The notes under the pieces were generated by a model. The model worked only from the letters and a program-made list of their open reading frames with translations, was not told the origin of the DNA and ran no database searches. Shown piece after piece: positions 12,605 to 25,098 of a DNA stretch of 64,000 nucleotides (the stretch's first letter is position 1; each line of letters begins with the position of its first letter). The translations under genes and the position numbers were made by a program. The stretch is from Cannabis sativa (Eukaryota > Streptophyta > Magnoliopsida > Rosales > Cannabaceae): positions 1,116,001 through 1,180,000 of the forward strand of contig NC_083602.1 in NCBI RefSeq assembly GCF_029168945.1, read 5' to 3'.

Positions 12605-13512
12605 GGGAAATTTGAAAAACTATCCATAAAAATCTCTAAAATTATTTCCTTAAATCTATACCTATTAAAATTGCCCATATATGACTCCATTTGATTTTTC
12701 CCCATAATACCCCTCCCATTTGAAAAACAAAATCAAAAATCAAAAATTCTCTCTCCCTCTCAGTGACCCCGCAACACCACGCCGCCCTACCACGCCCGGC
12801 CACCGACGACCACCCACCACCACCGACAGCAGCCTCCGACCACCGTCCGACCACGCACAACCCAGCCCAGCCCCCCTCTTTCCCAATCGGACCCAGCCCC
12901 CTCTCTCTTCCTCTCTTTCAAACTGAAAAAAAAAAAAGAAAAGAACCCAGGGGTCCGATGGTCGGACCATGGGTCTGATAGGGGTCCGAACCATCGGACC
13001 CATGGTCCGACCATCAGACCCTTGGGTTCTTTTTTTTTTTTCGATTTGAAAGAGAGGAAGAAAGATGGTGGCTGGGTCCGATTGGGCCGACGGTCGGACC
13101 ATGGGTCCGATGGTTCGGACTCCTATCGGACCCATGGTCCGACCATCGGCCCAATCGGACCCCTGTGTTCTTTTTTTTTTCAATTTGAAAGAGAGGAAGA
13201 GAGAGGGGGCTGGGTCCGCTTGGGAGAGAGGGGGGCTGGGCTGGGTTGTGTGTGGTCGGACGGTGGTCGGAGGCTGCTGTCGGTGGTGGTGGGTGGTCGT
13301 CGGTGGCCGGGCGTGGTAGGGCGGCGTGGTGTTGCGTGGTCACCGAGAGGGAGAGAGAGAGAGAATTTTTTATTTTTGATTGGGATTTGTTTTTCAAATG
13401 GGAGGGGTATTATGGGGAAAAATCAAATGGAGTCATAAATGGACAATTTTAATAGGTATAGATTTAGGGAAATAAATTTAGAGATTTTTAAGGATAGTTT
13501 TTCAAATTTCCC
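12605..13512. mobile_element. foldback Mutator-like element (TIR-MULE/MITE)
   Basis: A perfect 9-bp duplication TTATTCATA (12596-12604 and 13513-13521) flanks a 908-bp element with long terminal inverted repeats that start GGGAAATTTGAAAAACTAT. The left arm is about 12605-12945 and the right arm about 13165-13512, roughly 340 bp each and nearly identical. The interior is GC-rich and itself palindromic, built of GGTCCGATGGTCGGACC-like units. A 9-bp duplication and long TIRs are hallmarks of the Mutator superfamily. There is no transposase, so it is non-autonomous. Overlapping ORFs on both strands here are by-products of the palindrome. Confidence 0.93.
12946..13164. repeat. nested palindromes in the MULE core
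   Basis: Two consecutive inverted repeats, about 12946-13040 and 13070-13164, are made of TGGTCGGACCATGGGTCCGA-type words, so the whole element can fold as one long hairpin with branches. The base composition is strikingly GC-rich compared with the flanks. Confidence 0.8.
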
Positions 13513-13793
13513 TTATTCATATATGAGGTTGTGGTTTGTAGTTGTACAAAAAACTAAGACCAGTTAACTATGAATAAGACAATCAGCAACATATTAAAGT
13601 TATGGAACTTTAATCAAGGGTTGCTAGTAAGGTTCATTGATGTCTGTTCTACGGTGCAAGTAATCTTAGTTCGGATAACTGATGTACAGTGAGATATCTA
13701 AGTGAATGTGCTGTATATAATAGAGATTATATATGACAAGAATTAATATGAATAAAGCTATCATTATTAACACGTCGTTTATCATAAAGACCT

Positions 13794-15278
13794 AATTCAT
13801 ATTATAATGATGATTAATAGTAGATCAACTTAAATCCCGAGTAATCATGAACTCCTATTCATGTTATTAGTTTTTTGATTTACTCGTTAAAGTTTCTCAG
13901 AGAAGATGATTCTTACAACTTCTGTTTTAGGAATCTAATAATATAGATGGCTTGGAACATGATCTACAATTTTATAATCCTGACTTTCTTAACAGGTCGA
14001 ATGTTGGTTCGTGTTTATTTTGGTACTAGAAAGTTACGTGCAAATTTGGATGGGATCTTGAATTATACTTCCACCAGTGAATTAATAGAACTAAAGGATA
14101 AAGAAATAATTAGAAGGGTAAAATGGTAATTTGACCAAAACTAATTACGTACCAACACATGGAGGGGTAATCATTGGAATTGATTATATCAATGGACACT
14201 ACAGTAAAACTCAGTAAATATAATTCTATAATTACTAAGAATTCAATTCCATATTTATAGTGGAGTAATCATGGAATTAATAAACGAGGAATTATTTGGT
14301 TGATGAGACTAAATAAATGTATAGTCTAGTTTATTGGAGCTTAAAATTATATGTCCACGGTCCCTGAATCGCCACCTTGAAATACTGTCAAGGGTAGGAA
14401 TAAAGAGTTGTATAAATATGTTCGGAAAAATTTATTTTGAATTGACAAAATAGTAATTATTTATTTTTACGATAAATAAATAATTTTTTCAAATTAATTA
14501 AATATGAAATAGACAAAAATTATTAAGACAAAATTTATCGAGATAAGATTTGTCAGGACAATAGACACCAATCTTATCCTAAAGACAATGGTAGGCACCT
14601 ATGCTTATTCCTATCCCTATGAGATTTATATTTTTGGGTTAATTAATTATTTAATTAATTTAATTAGGTAAATATCTAATTTGAAAAGTGGTTATACATA
14701 TTTCAAGGTTGTTGAGATATTCTCTCAAGTGGCTGAGAGATTCCCTCATAAATATCAGTAACCGAATTCAGTTATAGATATTTATTTATTTAAATAATTA
14801 ATAAACATGATTTAATTAAAGAGATTTAACTACTATAAATACAAGTCTGATTTGAGGAATCAAAAAACACTTCTCACTCCCAGAACATTGCTATTTTTTG
14901 AAATATAGAGAGCTGAAAAAATTATTTTCTCTCTCAAATCATTCTTTCTCATGTGTTGAGAACTCAACAAGAACAAATGTTATATACTTAATTCTAATAA
15001 CCTACACTATTCTTTGTGTGTGGTAGATTGATTTGGAACACACTGATGTGAGTTCATTTGCAATTTTCTCATCATTTGAATTAAGGGATACAACGGCAAC
15101 ATACGAGAAATTTCGAGGATACCCTATAGATTTGAAGAGGTACACTCTAAACTTATTATTTTTATTGTTTTGATTTAATGTACAAAATTCTAGAGATCCA
15201 ATGGGATATGGTACGATGATAATTAGATAATACGAAACTCTTCTACTAAGTACCTAATTTAGTACCATAAAACCAACA
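13794..15278 (+). repeat. LTR-like repeat, copy 1
   Basis: About 1.48 kb is matched by a diverged direct copy at 16201-17662. Both share the order AGTAGATCA, TTTCTCAGAGAAGATGATTC, TTATTGGAGCTTA and CTGTCAAGGGTAGGAATAAA, and both end in ACCAACA or ATTAACA. The layout resembles the solo LTR at 27609-29471, so this is probably an old copia LTR in + orientation. The 5' end is not resolved, as the sequence unique to this copy (13522-13793) may be part of it. Confidence 0.6.
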
Positions 15279-16200
15279 CTCTTAGGTTTCCAGGTGTCTG
15301 CACGCTAAGATTTATCACCATTGGATCGACTATATCAGTTTGATTCGCCCTTTGAGTTTGCACAACCATCTTGTTTCTTGTAAAAGACTTAAGACAAAAA
15401 AATTGGGTGTCTTTGCTCTCAATGAAAGCACCAAAATATTAACCTCGTTTTTAGCCAACAATAGGGAGTCTTAATTAAAGCGATGAGAATAAATAATTGA
15501 AAGCAAAGAGCATAAAGTAAAGAAAACACCAAATTTATAGAGGTTTGGCCCCTTATAGTTGGTAATAGCCTACTTCCTTTTTTGCTGTATTAACTTGTGA
15601 GAAAGAATGAACTATCCTTTCTCGAAAGTTCTTACAATGATCTTTGGGTAATTCACTTTTAGTTCGAGATTTCACTCTTGAGTGTTTTCTCTTTGAATTA
15701 ATTTGTGTCACTGAATAGTAAGATGAGACGACTATTTATAGGGGCTAATTACATGAAAAATAGTTTTCCTTAATCTGTAACAAATAAAAAAAGAAACTAG
15801 TTAGTATATTTCCATAATTACAAATAAAGAGATTGGAAAATCTAAGCTAATTGCCTTGATTCTTTGCATTAATCTCACAAATATAGGGATTGTCTTCGTA
15901 ACATGCAAGCTTAGAAATAACGATGTCCATCTCTAAAATTTCTAACTCGTACCCCCTAGTCGGTGCATGCAAGTTACCTACGTGATCAAGCTGGTCGGAT
16001 GTCCACCAGTAACCTTGTTTAACATCCTGCCATTCATGTATGACTTTGAGCTTCATATCAATCTTTTTGGCTGCTAGGAATAAAACCATCTGCCCATGTT
16101 ATTATGAAATATAATACACGTGTCACCCAGTCAAGTGCCACGTCATAGTGCAAAATTAGGATAACATACAGATTCTGATTTTCCAAAAAAAAAAAACGTA
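15279..16200. other. spacer between the two LTR-like repeats
   Basis: The part at about 15400-15730 looks like yet another LTR or leader fragment in reverse orientation (TTTATAGAGGTTTGGCCCC). An 80-codon frame on the - strand (15847-16089) has no recognisable domain, and I do not call it a gene. No retroelement protein motif was found, so it is unclear whether the two flanking repeats belong to one element. Confidence 0.4.
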
Positions 16201-17662
16201 ATTTATATCATAAAGATGATCAATAGTAGATCAGTCTAAATCCTAAGTAATTATGAACTCCTGTTTATGTTATTAGTTTCTTTGATTTACTTGTTAAAGT
16301 TTCTCAGAGAAGATGATTCTTACAAATTTTGTTTTGGAAATCTAATAACGAGGATGGCTGGGAACATGATCTACAATAGTGGAATTCTGACTTTTCTAAC
16401 AGATTGAATGTTAGTTCCCTTTATGTGTTTATTCTGAAACTAGAAATTGGACATTAATTTAGATGGGATCTAAATAATACTTCCACTAGTGAATTAACAA
16501 TACTAAAGAATAAAGAAGTAATTAGAAGGGTAATATAGTAACTTGAACAAAACTAATTACGAATCAACACTAGGAGGAAAAACTATTGGAATTAATTATA
16601 TCAATGAACACTGCAGTAAAATTCAAGTAAATATAATTCTATAATGACTAAGAGTTAAATTTTATATTTATAGTAGAGTAATAATAGAATTAATAAACAA
16701 GATTATTTAGTGATATGACTCAATAAATAATCTAGTTTATTGGAGCTTAGACTTATATGTCCATGTTCCTCAAATTACCACCTTGAAACACTGTCAAGGG
16801 TAGGAATAAAGAGTTGTATAATGTTGTTCGGAAAAATCTATTTTTAATTGGCAAAATAGTAATCATTTATTTTTGTAATAAATAGTTAATTTTTTAAATT
16901 AATTATAAATAGGAAAAAAGATAAAAATTGTTAAGACATTTGTGAGGACAAAAGACACCATCATTGCTCTAATCAAGACAAGGGTAGCGCCTACCCTATT
17001 GTAGGAAGTCCCTATTGATTTTGTCTTTTTAGGTTAATTAATTCAATTAGATAAATATTGGAATTTGAAAAGTAGTTAAAGATTTTTTCAGTTAATTGAG
17101 ATATTCCCTCAAAGTAGTTGAGATAGTATCTCAAAATTGGTTGAGATATTCTCTCAAGTGGTTGAGAGATTTTCTCATCAGAAATATCAGTGGCCGAATT
17201 CAGTTATAGAGATTTATTTGAATAATCAAATATAATTTAATTAATTGGAAATTAACTTCTATAAATAGAAGCTTGATTTGAAAAATCAGATGATGCGTTT
17301 ACACTGCTATTTTCAAAATACAAGAGAGGAAAAGGCAAATTATTTTTCTCTCCAAATCTGTTCTTGCTCATGTGTTGAGAATTCAACAAGAAAAAATTAT
17401 ACACTTTATCCTAGTAGCCCACACTACTCTTTGTGTGTGGTGGATCGATTTAGAAAATAACGATGTGAGATTGATTGGATCTAAATTATAAGAAGTTTCG
17501 AAGATACCCTGATAATCATCAAGAAGTATTTATTTCTTTCACGTAATTTATATTTTAGATTTAATATCTATACATATGGTGATCCTTGGAGGCATGGTAT
17601 ATAATGATAATAAGATAATAATACTTCTGATGCGTACCTAATATAGTAACATAAAATTAACA
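16201..17662 (+). repeat. LTR-like repeat, copy 2
   Basis: This is a diverged direct copy of 13794-15278 with the same motif order, truncated at its 5' side next to an A-run at 16186-16196. A tandem GTTGAGATATT-type motif occurs at about 17090-17170, expanded relative to copy 1. There is no coding sequence. Confidence 0.6.
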
Positions 17663-18721
17663 AATGATTTTTTTCTCTTATATGACAAGTTTCCTAAAAG
17701 AAAATATACATCTATTAACCAAAATTTTTTAAAATGAAAAGGGCAACCATACACACGAAAATAACACAAGAAAATCATATTTAATTCACAATAAATTAAA
17801 TAATATTTTGACAATTAAATTGCTAAAAAAAGACTTAACATATTTAAATAGTTAAACTATTAAAAATTTATCACGTGTACATTAGGGTACATAGTAACAT
17901 GTCCACTGCAGCACTTAACAAAGCATTTTAAACACATATATAATAGCTATCAGAAGTGAGGTTTGAAGAGTTTTACTATCAAAAAAATCAATTTATGTAA
18001 ATAAGTATCACAAATCGTATAATTAAAACAATTTTTGCCGCCAACATCTCTTAAAATTTGATTTAATTTCTACAATTTTCACAATATATATATATATATA
18101 AAAAAAAATATTTATAACACCAAGTTGCTTTGTTTAGTTTCTCATTAATAATATAACACAGAAAAATAGATTAAAAAGTAAATTGATCAATTATAAGTCT
18201 CATAAATAAAGAAGTGTTATTTTCTGTATTATATATGTATCACATGATCACTTTGCTTTTTTTTTTCAAATATTAATTAAAGCATGCAGCACAATACAAG
18301 GAAATTAACATGTTCTAAGTTTATTTTTATTAATTTTATATGAATTCAATAATTTAAAAAATTGATAGCAAGTATGAACACACAACCCATATGTTATTAA
18401 TTATTAATTATATAAGAAAGAAGACTAGATTGGCTTAATCAATAATATGTAATAAATAAAGACTAAGATTATTCCCTCAAATAATGTGTAATTAAATTAT
18501 TTAATACATTAATATATACAGGACATCATTTTTCATTTTTATACATTAATCGTAGATCTTAGCTATTAGATTAGCTAATGTCATTTAATTAATAATACTC
18601 ATTATATATAACTAATTCTTTTCTCTACATAATCTATCTATATACAATTTCTTATATCAACTTAATTTACCCAATTACAAAAGTATTCATTCAGTTCTAA
18701 GAGAAATAAAGAAAAAAAAAA
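17663..18721 (+). promoter_or_regulatory. AT-rich upstream region of the lectin gene
   Basis: I see no gene. A TATATATAA-like box at about 18603-18611 lies about 110 bases before the ATG at 18722, and a short TA run sits at about 18085-18100. The start codon follows an A-rich leader. The extent of the promoter is inferred. Confidence 0.4.
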
Positions 18722-19751
18722 ATGTCTGAATTGCCAAGGTTTGTGGTTATCAAATCTAAACACAATGGAAAATATTTGACAAAGATAACTAAGGAAGAGA
18801 GCATCGCAAAAGGGTTGTCAGAAACGTTCGTGAATTTTCGAGGAGAGGACATTACGAGTCCTTTGGTGAAATTCGAATTGGAGAGAGCCAAGACAAAACC
18901 AGGATGGTTTCACATACGTTATTGCTACAACAACAAATACTTGACCATGCAATCCAAATATTCTTGGTATTTCTTGGCCTCAGCTGACAAGCCCCTCGAG
19001 GAAGACGAAATAGATTGGAAAAATACTATGTTCAAGCCTATCAAAACTAATACTTTTGATAATGATATCAACAAACAAGAATATCTCCAATTTCAACATG
19101 TCACCAACCGTTACGCTTGTCATTCAACGCGTGGGAAAAAAATTACGAGGATGGTCTCTATGTGAGCGATAAGAAGGTGGACGATTTCGATACTTTCAAA
19201 GTCTTGGATTGGGAATCGCTTGTCATATTTCCCAAAACTACCGTCGCCTTCAAATCGCAAAGCGGTTTAGGGTTTTATGTCAGCAACAAACAAGATCAGT
19301 ATATGAGGGCGCTCAAGGATGCCAACATCTTTGATCAATGGGCATCACATGAGATCTCCACCGTTGGCGATGGTTATGTTCGCATAAGAAACCTTTCCAC
19401 TAAGTTGTTTTGGAAGTCTGAGAACACTTACAAGGCCGTCGTGGCCGACTCCAACGAAACCACCGACAAGTATACCATATACCTCCCCATAAAAGTTGCT
19501 GACAACGTGGTGGTACTGCAGAATTTCGGATACAAATCATTCCTATTTGTGGATAACGATATTCCTATTAAAACACCACTTTATACAACCGAGAGTAACA
19601 TTACTGATAAAACCAAGTTCATGGTGGTGGAGCAAGTCACGTCAAGGAAAATCTACAACATCAATTTTCGAAAAGAGGAGGGTAGAGTTTATAAACTCAG
19701 TGTTATAGAGAAGAGTCATGCAGTTGCTGACAACCCTGATAATGTACATAG
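18722..19751 (+). pseudogene. amaranthin-like lectin part of a lectin/aerolysin-like gene, frameshifted and interrupted
   Basis: The first frame (18722-19165) starts with an agglutinin-type beta-trefoil domain (LPRFVVIKSKHNGKYL, then a second GWFHIRYCYNNKYL repeat). Homology moves to another frame near 19112-19125 (a net loss of one base or gain of two) and continues to 19751 as a second agglutinin-type domain (VLDWESLVIFPK, then repeats with YVRIRNLSTKLFWKSE). Proteins with the Agglutinin (amaranthin) domain bind carbohydrate and in many plants are fused to an aerolysin-like domain. They are thought to serve in stress and defence responses. The frame then runs into the copia LTR at 19752, and the missing C-terminal part is found at 27111-27530. 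The frameshift makes this allele non-functional even without the insertion, unless it is a sequencing error. Confidence 0.85.
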
Positions 19752-20241
19752 TGTTAGATAAATTAACAATTAACCCAAGATCTATTTGTATATAACATAG
19801 AACACAATAATAAGATATAATAATTAGGTATGTGTACCTGATTGATCCATAGCAATTATCTCTGATTGATCCACAGCAGTTACTCCAATTTGATAGTGCA
19901 ATACTATCAACTAAGTCTTCCTCCCTAGATCTCTAAATCAGAAGCAGTTTATTTTCTCTGATTATCAAAAGGTATACAATTGTGATGAGACAATATGTAT
20001 TTATAGAGTTAGGGAGGGGACTTAGCTACAAAACCCTAGTTGGGCTGGGCCTGCTCATCAAAGGCTTCAGTCAACTAGAAAAGCCCACACTTCTGCTTCA
20101 CCTAGACTTTACTCACAGATGCTAAGCCCATTAACAATTGATCACCAACAACATGGGCTAACACAGCAAAGAACTATCCAATCAACCCAAGTTTTAATAA
20201 AACCAATAAAATTTAATGTAAGCCCAAATAAAAGTCTAACA
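19752..20241 (-). repeat. copia LTR (3' LTR in element orientation)
   Basis: 490 bp, TG...CA ends, nearly identical to 26619-27110. The purine tract AAGTGGGAGAA on the - strand lies directly inside it at about 20242-20253. Confidence 0.95.
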
Positions 20242-20253
20242 TTCTCCCACTTG
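20242..20253 (-). other. copia polypurine tract
   Basis: On the - strand an A/G-rich tract (AAGTGGGAGAA) abuts the LTR start TGTTAGAC, as expected for plus-strand priming. Confidence 0.8.
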
Positions 20254-20899
20254 GGCTACATTGATTTTAATACATATATATTATATATCAAAATAATTTT
20301 GTTTGAAAACGACTCATGGGTTGAACAACAGGAAAACATTTGTGGCCACTTTAAAAAATGATAGTTCTCTGATAGCATCTCAACATACCGGTCCAATTTA
20401 ACCTTTGATAATGAACTATGACAGTCATATTGTTTTTAACTCAACAAAAGACATTCATAATCACAAATACCAAAGTATTAAATCGACATGGTCAATAAGT
20501 CTAGTAGTGTGGTAAGGAATTATGTTCAACATGTGATCAATTTAAAATAACATAATATCCTTATCAGTCCTCAATTTCACTGATACCGTGATGCTTAATA
20601 AATAAGCCAGTGAAATTAAACATACACCACTTAAAATAAGTAAGTGTCACTAAACTTGCTTAAAGAATTAAGCCAACAACATATCATTGTCAATAAGCAA
20701 ATAGATTTAAAAGACAATGATCACAACAATATGAACCACATGCTTTCAATTCAATCATTCTCGAGAATATAACAAAACATAATTGAAAACATATCCATTC
20801 AATAATAAAAAAATATTGAAACATAAAATGTAGTTCATAACTTTATTCAGAAAATTATAAATAATAATTTCTAAAAACAAACAAAAAACAAAACTCCCA

Positions 20900-23800
20900 C
20901 TAACCCAAAAGATCAAAAGATTCTAAAATGCCCATATTAACAACATGTTTATTAAACAGCACGGCACTTAACCCTTTGGTTAGAGGATCAGCTAACATCG
21001 ACTCGGTCTTGCAATTTTCAATGACAATGTCTCCTTTCTTGACCAAGTCTCTGACAGTGAGATACTTTATTTCCATGTGTTTAGAAGCACTACTAATCTT
21101 GTTATTCTTTGAAAAGAAAAACAGCAGCATCATTATCACAATAGATTAGCATAGGTGTGGAAATAGAATCAACCACTCGTATCTCCGAAATAAAATTCTT
21201 CAACCACAAAGCTTGCAAAGATGCCCCATAACATGCAACAAACTCAGCATACATAGTAGATGATGTGATCAAAGTCTGTTTGACACTCTTCCAAGAAATA
21301 GCAGCACCTGCCAAGGTGAAAATATAGCCAGAAGTTGACTTTAAATCATCTACACAACCACCAAAATCAATCAATAACCAACAACTCGAAGATTGTCAAC
21401 CTGCTTATACACAAGCATAAAACTCTTCGTTCTTTGCAAATATCTCAAAACTTTCTTGGCTGCAACCCAATGATCGAGGCCAGGATCAGATAAATATCTC
21501 CCAAGAACATTGACTACGAAAGCTATGTCAGGTCGAGTGCAAACCTGAGCATACATCAAACTCCCTACTACACTTGCATAAGGGATGTTCTTCATTGCTC
21601 CTCTTTCCAAGTCGTTCTTAGGACATTGCTGCTTAGTGAACTTGTCCCCTTTCAGAATAGGAACGAACCCGGCTTTACATAAATCCATGTTGAACCTTTT
21701 GAGCACACGATTAATGTAAGCTTCTTGAGATAAGCCAAGAACTTTTCGATTCCTGTCACGATGGATCTCAATCCCCAAAACATAGGATGCCTCTCCAAGA
21801 TCTTTCATATCAAAATTGGAAGACAGAAAATTTTTGGTCTCATTTAGTAGTGACAAATCACTGCTGGCAAGTAAAATGTCATCTACATAAAGAACAAGAA
21901 AAATATAACGACTCCCACTGATCTTCATATAAATACACTGATCAAACTTGTTCTCTACGAAACCAAACGATGTCACAACCTTGTCAAACTTCAAGTACCA
22001 CTGGCGAGATGCTCCGTTTGAGACCATAAATGGATCGTTTCAACTTGCAAACCAAGTGTTCTTTTCCATTCTCCTTGTAGCCTTCAAAGTTGAGACATAT
22101 AGACTTCCTCATTCAATTCTCCATTCGTAAAAGCGCTTTAACATCCATTTGATGCAACTCTAAATCAAAATGCGCAACTAAGGCCATAATAATTCCGAAT
22201 GAATCTTTAGTGGAAACAGTGAGAAAGTTTCAGTGTAATCAATACCTTCTCTTTGAGTAAAGCCTTTAGCCACTAAACGCGCTTTAAACCTTTCAATCTG
22301 TCCCTTTTTATCCCTTTTAGCCTTTAAAATCCACTTACAACCTATTGGTTTAAAACCATCAGGTAATAAAACTAGCTCCCATACACCATTTTTCTTCATG
22401 GAGTCGATCTCATCATCCGTAGCTGCTAACCATTTTGAAGATTGTGGACTATTAAGTGCTTCACTAAAAGTGACAGATCCACAAAATGATCAATATCATA
22501 TTCTCCTTCTCCAAGATAAACAAAATTATCATGACACTTTGTTGACTTCTTTTGTCTTTGAGATCTTCTGTAGAGGAGGTACTTCGGAATAACTTCTCTT
22601 TGTTGATCATTGTTTTGAATAACATCTTCCACAACTGGAATTTCTTCAATGACAGGATTCTCATTAACAATAGGAGCTTCATCATTAATAGGCCCTTCAT
22701 CAATAATAGGACCTTCATCATCTTCGATATCGGGAGCAATATATTCATCAACAATGGGAGCATTACCAACTGGAGTAGGATGGAGACTACTATTATCATC
22801 TCTTGAAAATGACATAGGAATACAAATTCCTTTAGAGGACTCCCCATTTCAAGAGATGTTGAAGGAATTTTTTTCGGCAACATCAAATTCCGTAAATTTA
22901 GCGATGCGAGATTCAACAATTCGCGTACCACGAGTGGGACAAAGAAAAGCGATAGCCTTTTGAGCGCATTGGATAACCAATGAAATAACAGCGATTTGTT
23001 CTCGGATCTAACTTTTTCAAATTAGGATCATAAATCTTTACTTCACTGACAACCCCATACACGAAGATGATTTAGACTAGGCTTCCGCCCAGTCCATAAC
23101 TCAAAAGGGGTCTTGGGAACAGATTTACTGGGAACACGATTTAAAATATAAGTTGCAGTCATAAGTGCTTCACCCCATAAAAACTCTGGAAGATTTGTTC
23201 TACTCATCATACTTCTAACCATATCCATGAGAGTGCGATTTCTCCTTTCAGCAACGCCATTTTGCTCGGAGTGAACCAGGCATAGTGTATTGAGCAACTA
23301 TACCATTTTCTTGTAAGTACTCTGCAAAAAACCCCATGTGTTGTCCAGATTCTGTATAACGACCATAATATTCTCCTCCACGATCAGAATGAACAACTTT
23401 GATGACTCTTCCTAATTGTTTCTCAACCTCTTTTCGAAAAATTTTGAGTTTATCAAGGGCGTCAGATTTTTCTTTAATTAAATAGGTGAATCCATAACGA
23501 GAAAAATCATCGATAAAAGTGATAAAATACTTGTTTTACGCACAACGTGGTGGAATAAGGACCACTGATGTCTGTGTGGATAATTTCCAATAAAGATTGA
23601 CTGCGATTTGCAGTCTTCTTTCTTGTTTTAGTCAATTTTCCACGAGTACAATCAACACAAGTATCCCAATCAGAAGCATCAAGAGGAGGAAGTATTTCAG
23701 ATTTAATTAAACGATCAACCCTTTCTCTGGAAATATGACCTAATCTTTTGTGCCATAACAATAAGGATGTTTCCTTAATATGAGGTCTTTTACCCACAGT

Positions 23801-25098
23801 ATTCACAACATTAAAAGAGGAATCTAAAGGAGCCAATGACAACTTGTAAAGACCATCAGAATAATAGCAATTTCCAATAATTCGAGAGTCAAGCATAATG
23901 TCAACATTATCATTTGCAAAATGAAAAGAATATCCTTGTTTAACCAAAAGCGGAAGCGAAACTAAATTCCTTTTAAAAGTAGGAACATAAAAAGTATTGT
24001 TCAGAATAATCTTATCACGAGACTGTAATTCAAGAATAAATGTTCCAACATAGATAACGTCAACTCCAACATCATTGCCAACTTTAAGCTTGGACTCCCT
24101 CTCACTTGGCTTCCTGAGATCCCTTAGCCCCTGTAAGGAAGCAGAAACATGAACAGTAGCACCACTGTCTAACCACCAAGAATCAATAGGAACATCAACT
24201 AGATTAGATTCAAAACAAACACATGTCAATGGATTACCTGATTGTGCTTGCTTCTTTTCTAACCAAGTCTTAAATTTGTGACGATTACCGTTCTCCGATG
24301 CCCCAATTTTTCACAAAAGTAACACTTCACATTAGAGTATTTGGACTTTCCATTGTTATTCTTTTGTTTATTCTTATGCTCCTTACCATTACCATTCTGT
24401 TTTGTAGCACCATCATTTTTATTCTTGAATTTTCCTTTTCCTTTGTTGGGCTTGAGGTGAGAAACATAGTTAGCAGATTCATTCTTCTCCCTTTTAAGCT
24501 TGCTTTCTTCAGCTACACACTGAGAAATTAGGTCGCTGATAGTCCATGTTTGATTGTAAGTGTTGTAGGCTGTCTTGATAAGGCTGAAAGAGGCAGGAAG
24601 AGCATGAAGAGCTCGATGAATAATGAAAGAGTCAGGAAGAGGAATATTATGATCTTTTAACTTGGACTGAACATTCACCAATTTCAGAATAAAATCACGC
24701 ACTCCTTTTAATTCATCATACTTAATGGTTGTCATTTCATCCATAAGATGCCCAGCTTCAGCGTTTTCACCAGTGTCATATAGTTTTTCTACAGCATTGA
24801 AAAACTCTTTGGCATTTGTAGTGTCTGGCAAACCACTCAATAGATGTTCAGGAATGGATCTTTTCATAGTAAGAAGACTGAGACGACTTGACTTTTCCCA
24901 TTGTGCATGGTGAGTTCTCTCGGCAGTTGTACTGGAGTCAGTAAGTTCAGCAGGTTTTTCTTCTCGTAGGCACAAGTCCATATCCATTATGCCTAAAGTA
25001 AATTCCACATCTCGTTTCCATGTCTTGTAGTTGGAAGCATTCAAAATATGGATGGAAGCATTATTGTTGTTCACAGAAAAGGAGACTGAAAAATTCAA
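20900..25098 (-). pseudogene. copia gag-pol polyprotein, degenerate
   Basis: Homology is spread over several frames on the - strand. Gag (25098-24259) ends in a zinc-knuckle start CYFCEKLGH and then changes frame. Protease with WWLDSGATVHV and the GAG-pre-integrase HHCC region (LLWHKRLGH, CVDCTRGK) lie in 24229-23507. An integrase core remnant is in 23297-23043. The acidic linker before RT is in 22815-22426. RT fragments include GCKWILKAKRD (22399-22178) and the YVDD catalytic box (22027-21371). RNase H is split over 21374-21102 and 21139-20900. At least six frame changes or stops separate these parts, so no polyprotein can be made. Proteins for its last move were probably supplied in trans. 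Confidence 0.93.

Noticed and set aside
12642..13452. Overlapping ORFs of 68-147 codons on both strands in a GC-rich segment
   Set aside because: They arise from the long inverted repeat of the foldback MULE. Both arms give the same peptides and there is no domain.
13947..14129. 60-codon ORF in the LTR-like repeat
   Set aside because: The related repeat copy at 16.3 kb does not keep the frame, and no domain is seen.
15847..16089. 80-codon - strand ORF between LTR-like repeats
   Set aside because: No recognisable domain, and it is surrounded by decayed repeats.
19112..19142. Intron between the two lectin frames
   Set aside because: The frames overlap directly with no space for an intron and no splice sites. 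A small indel explains the shift.
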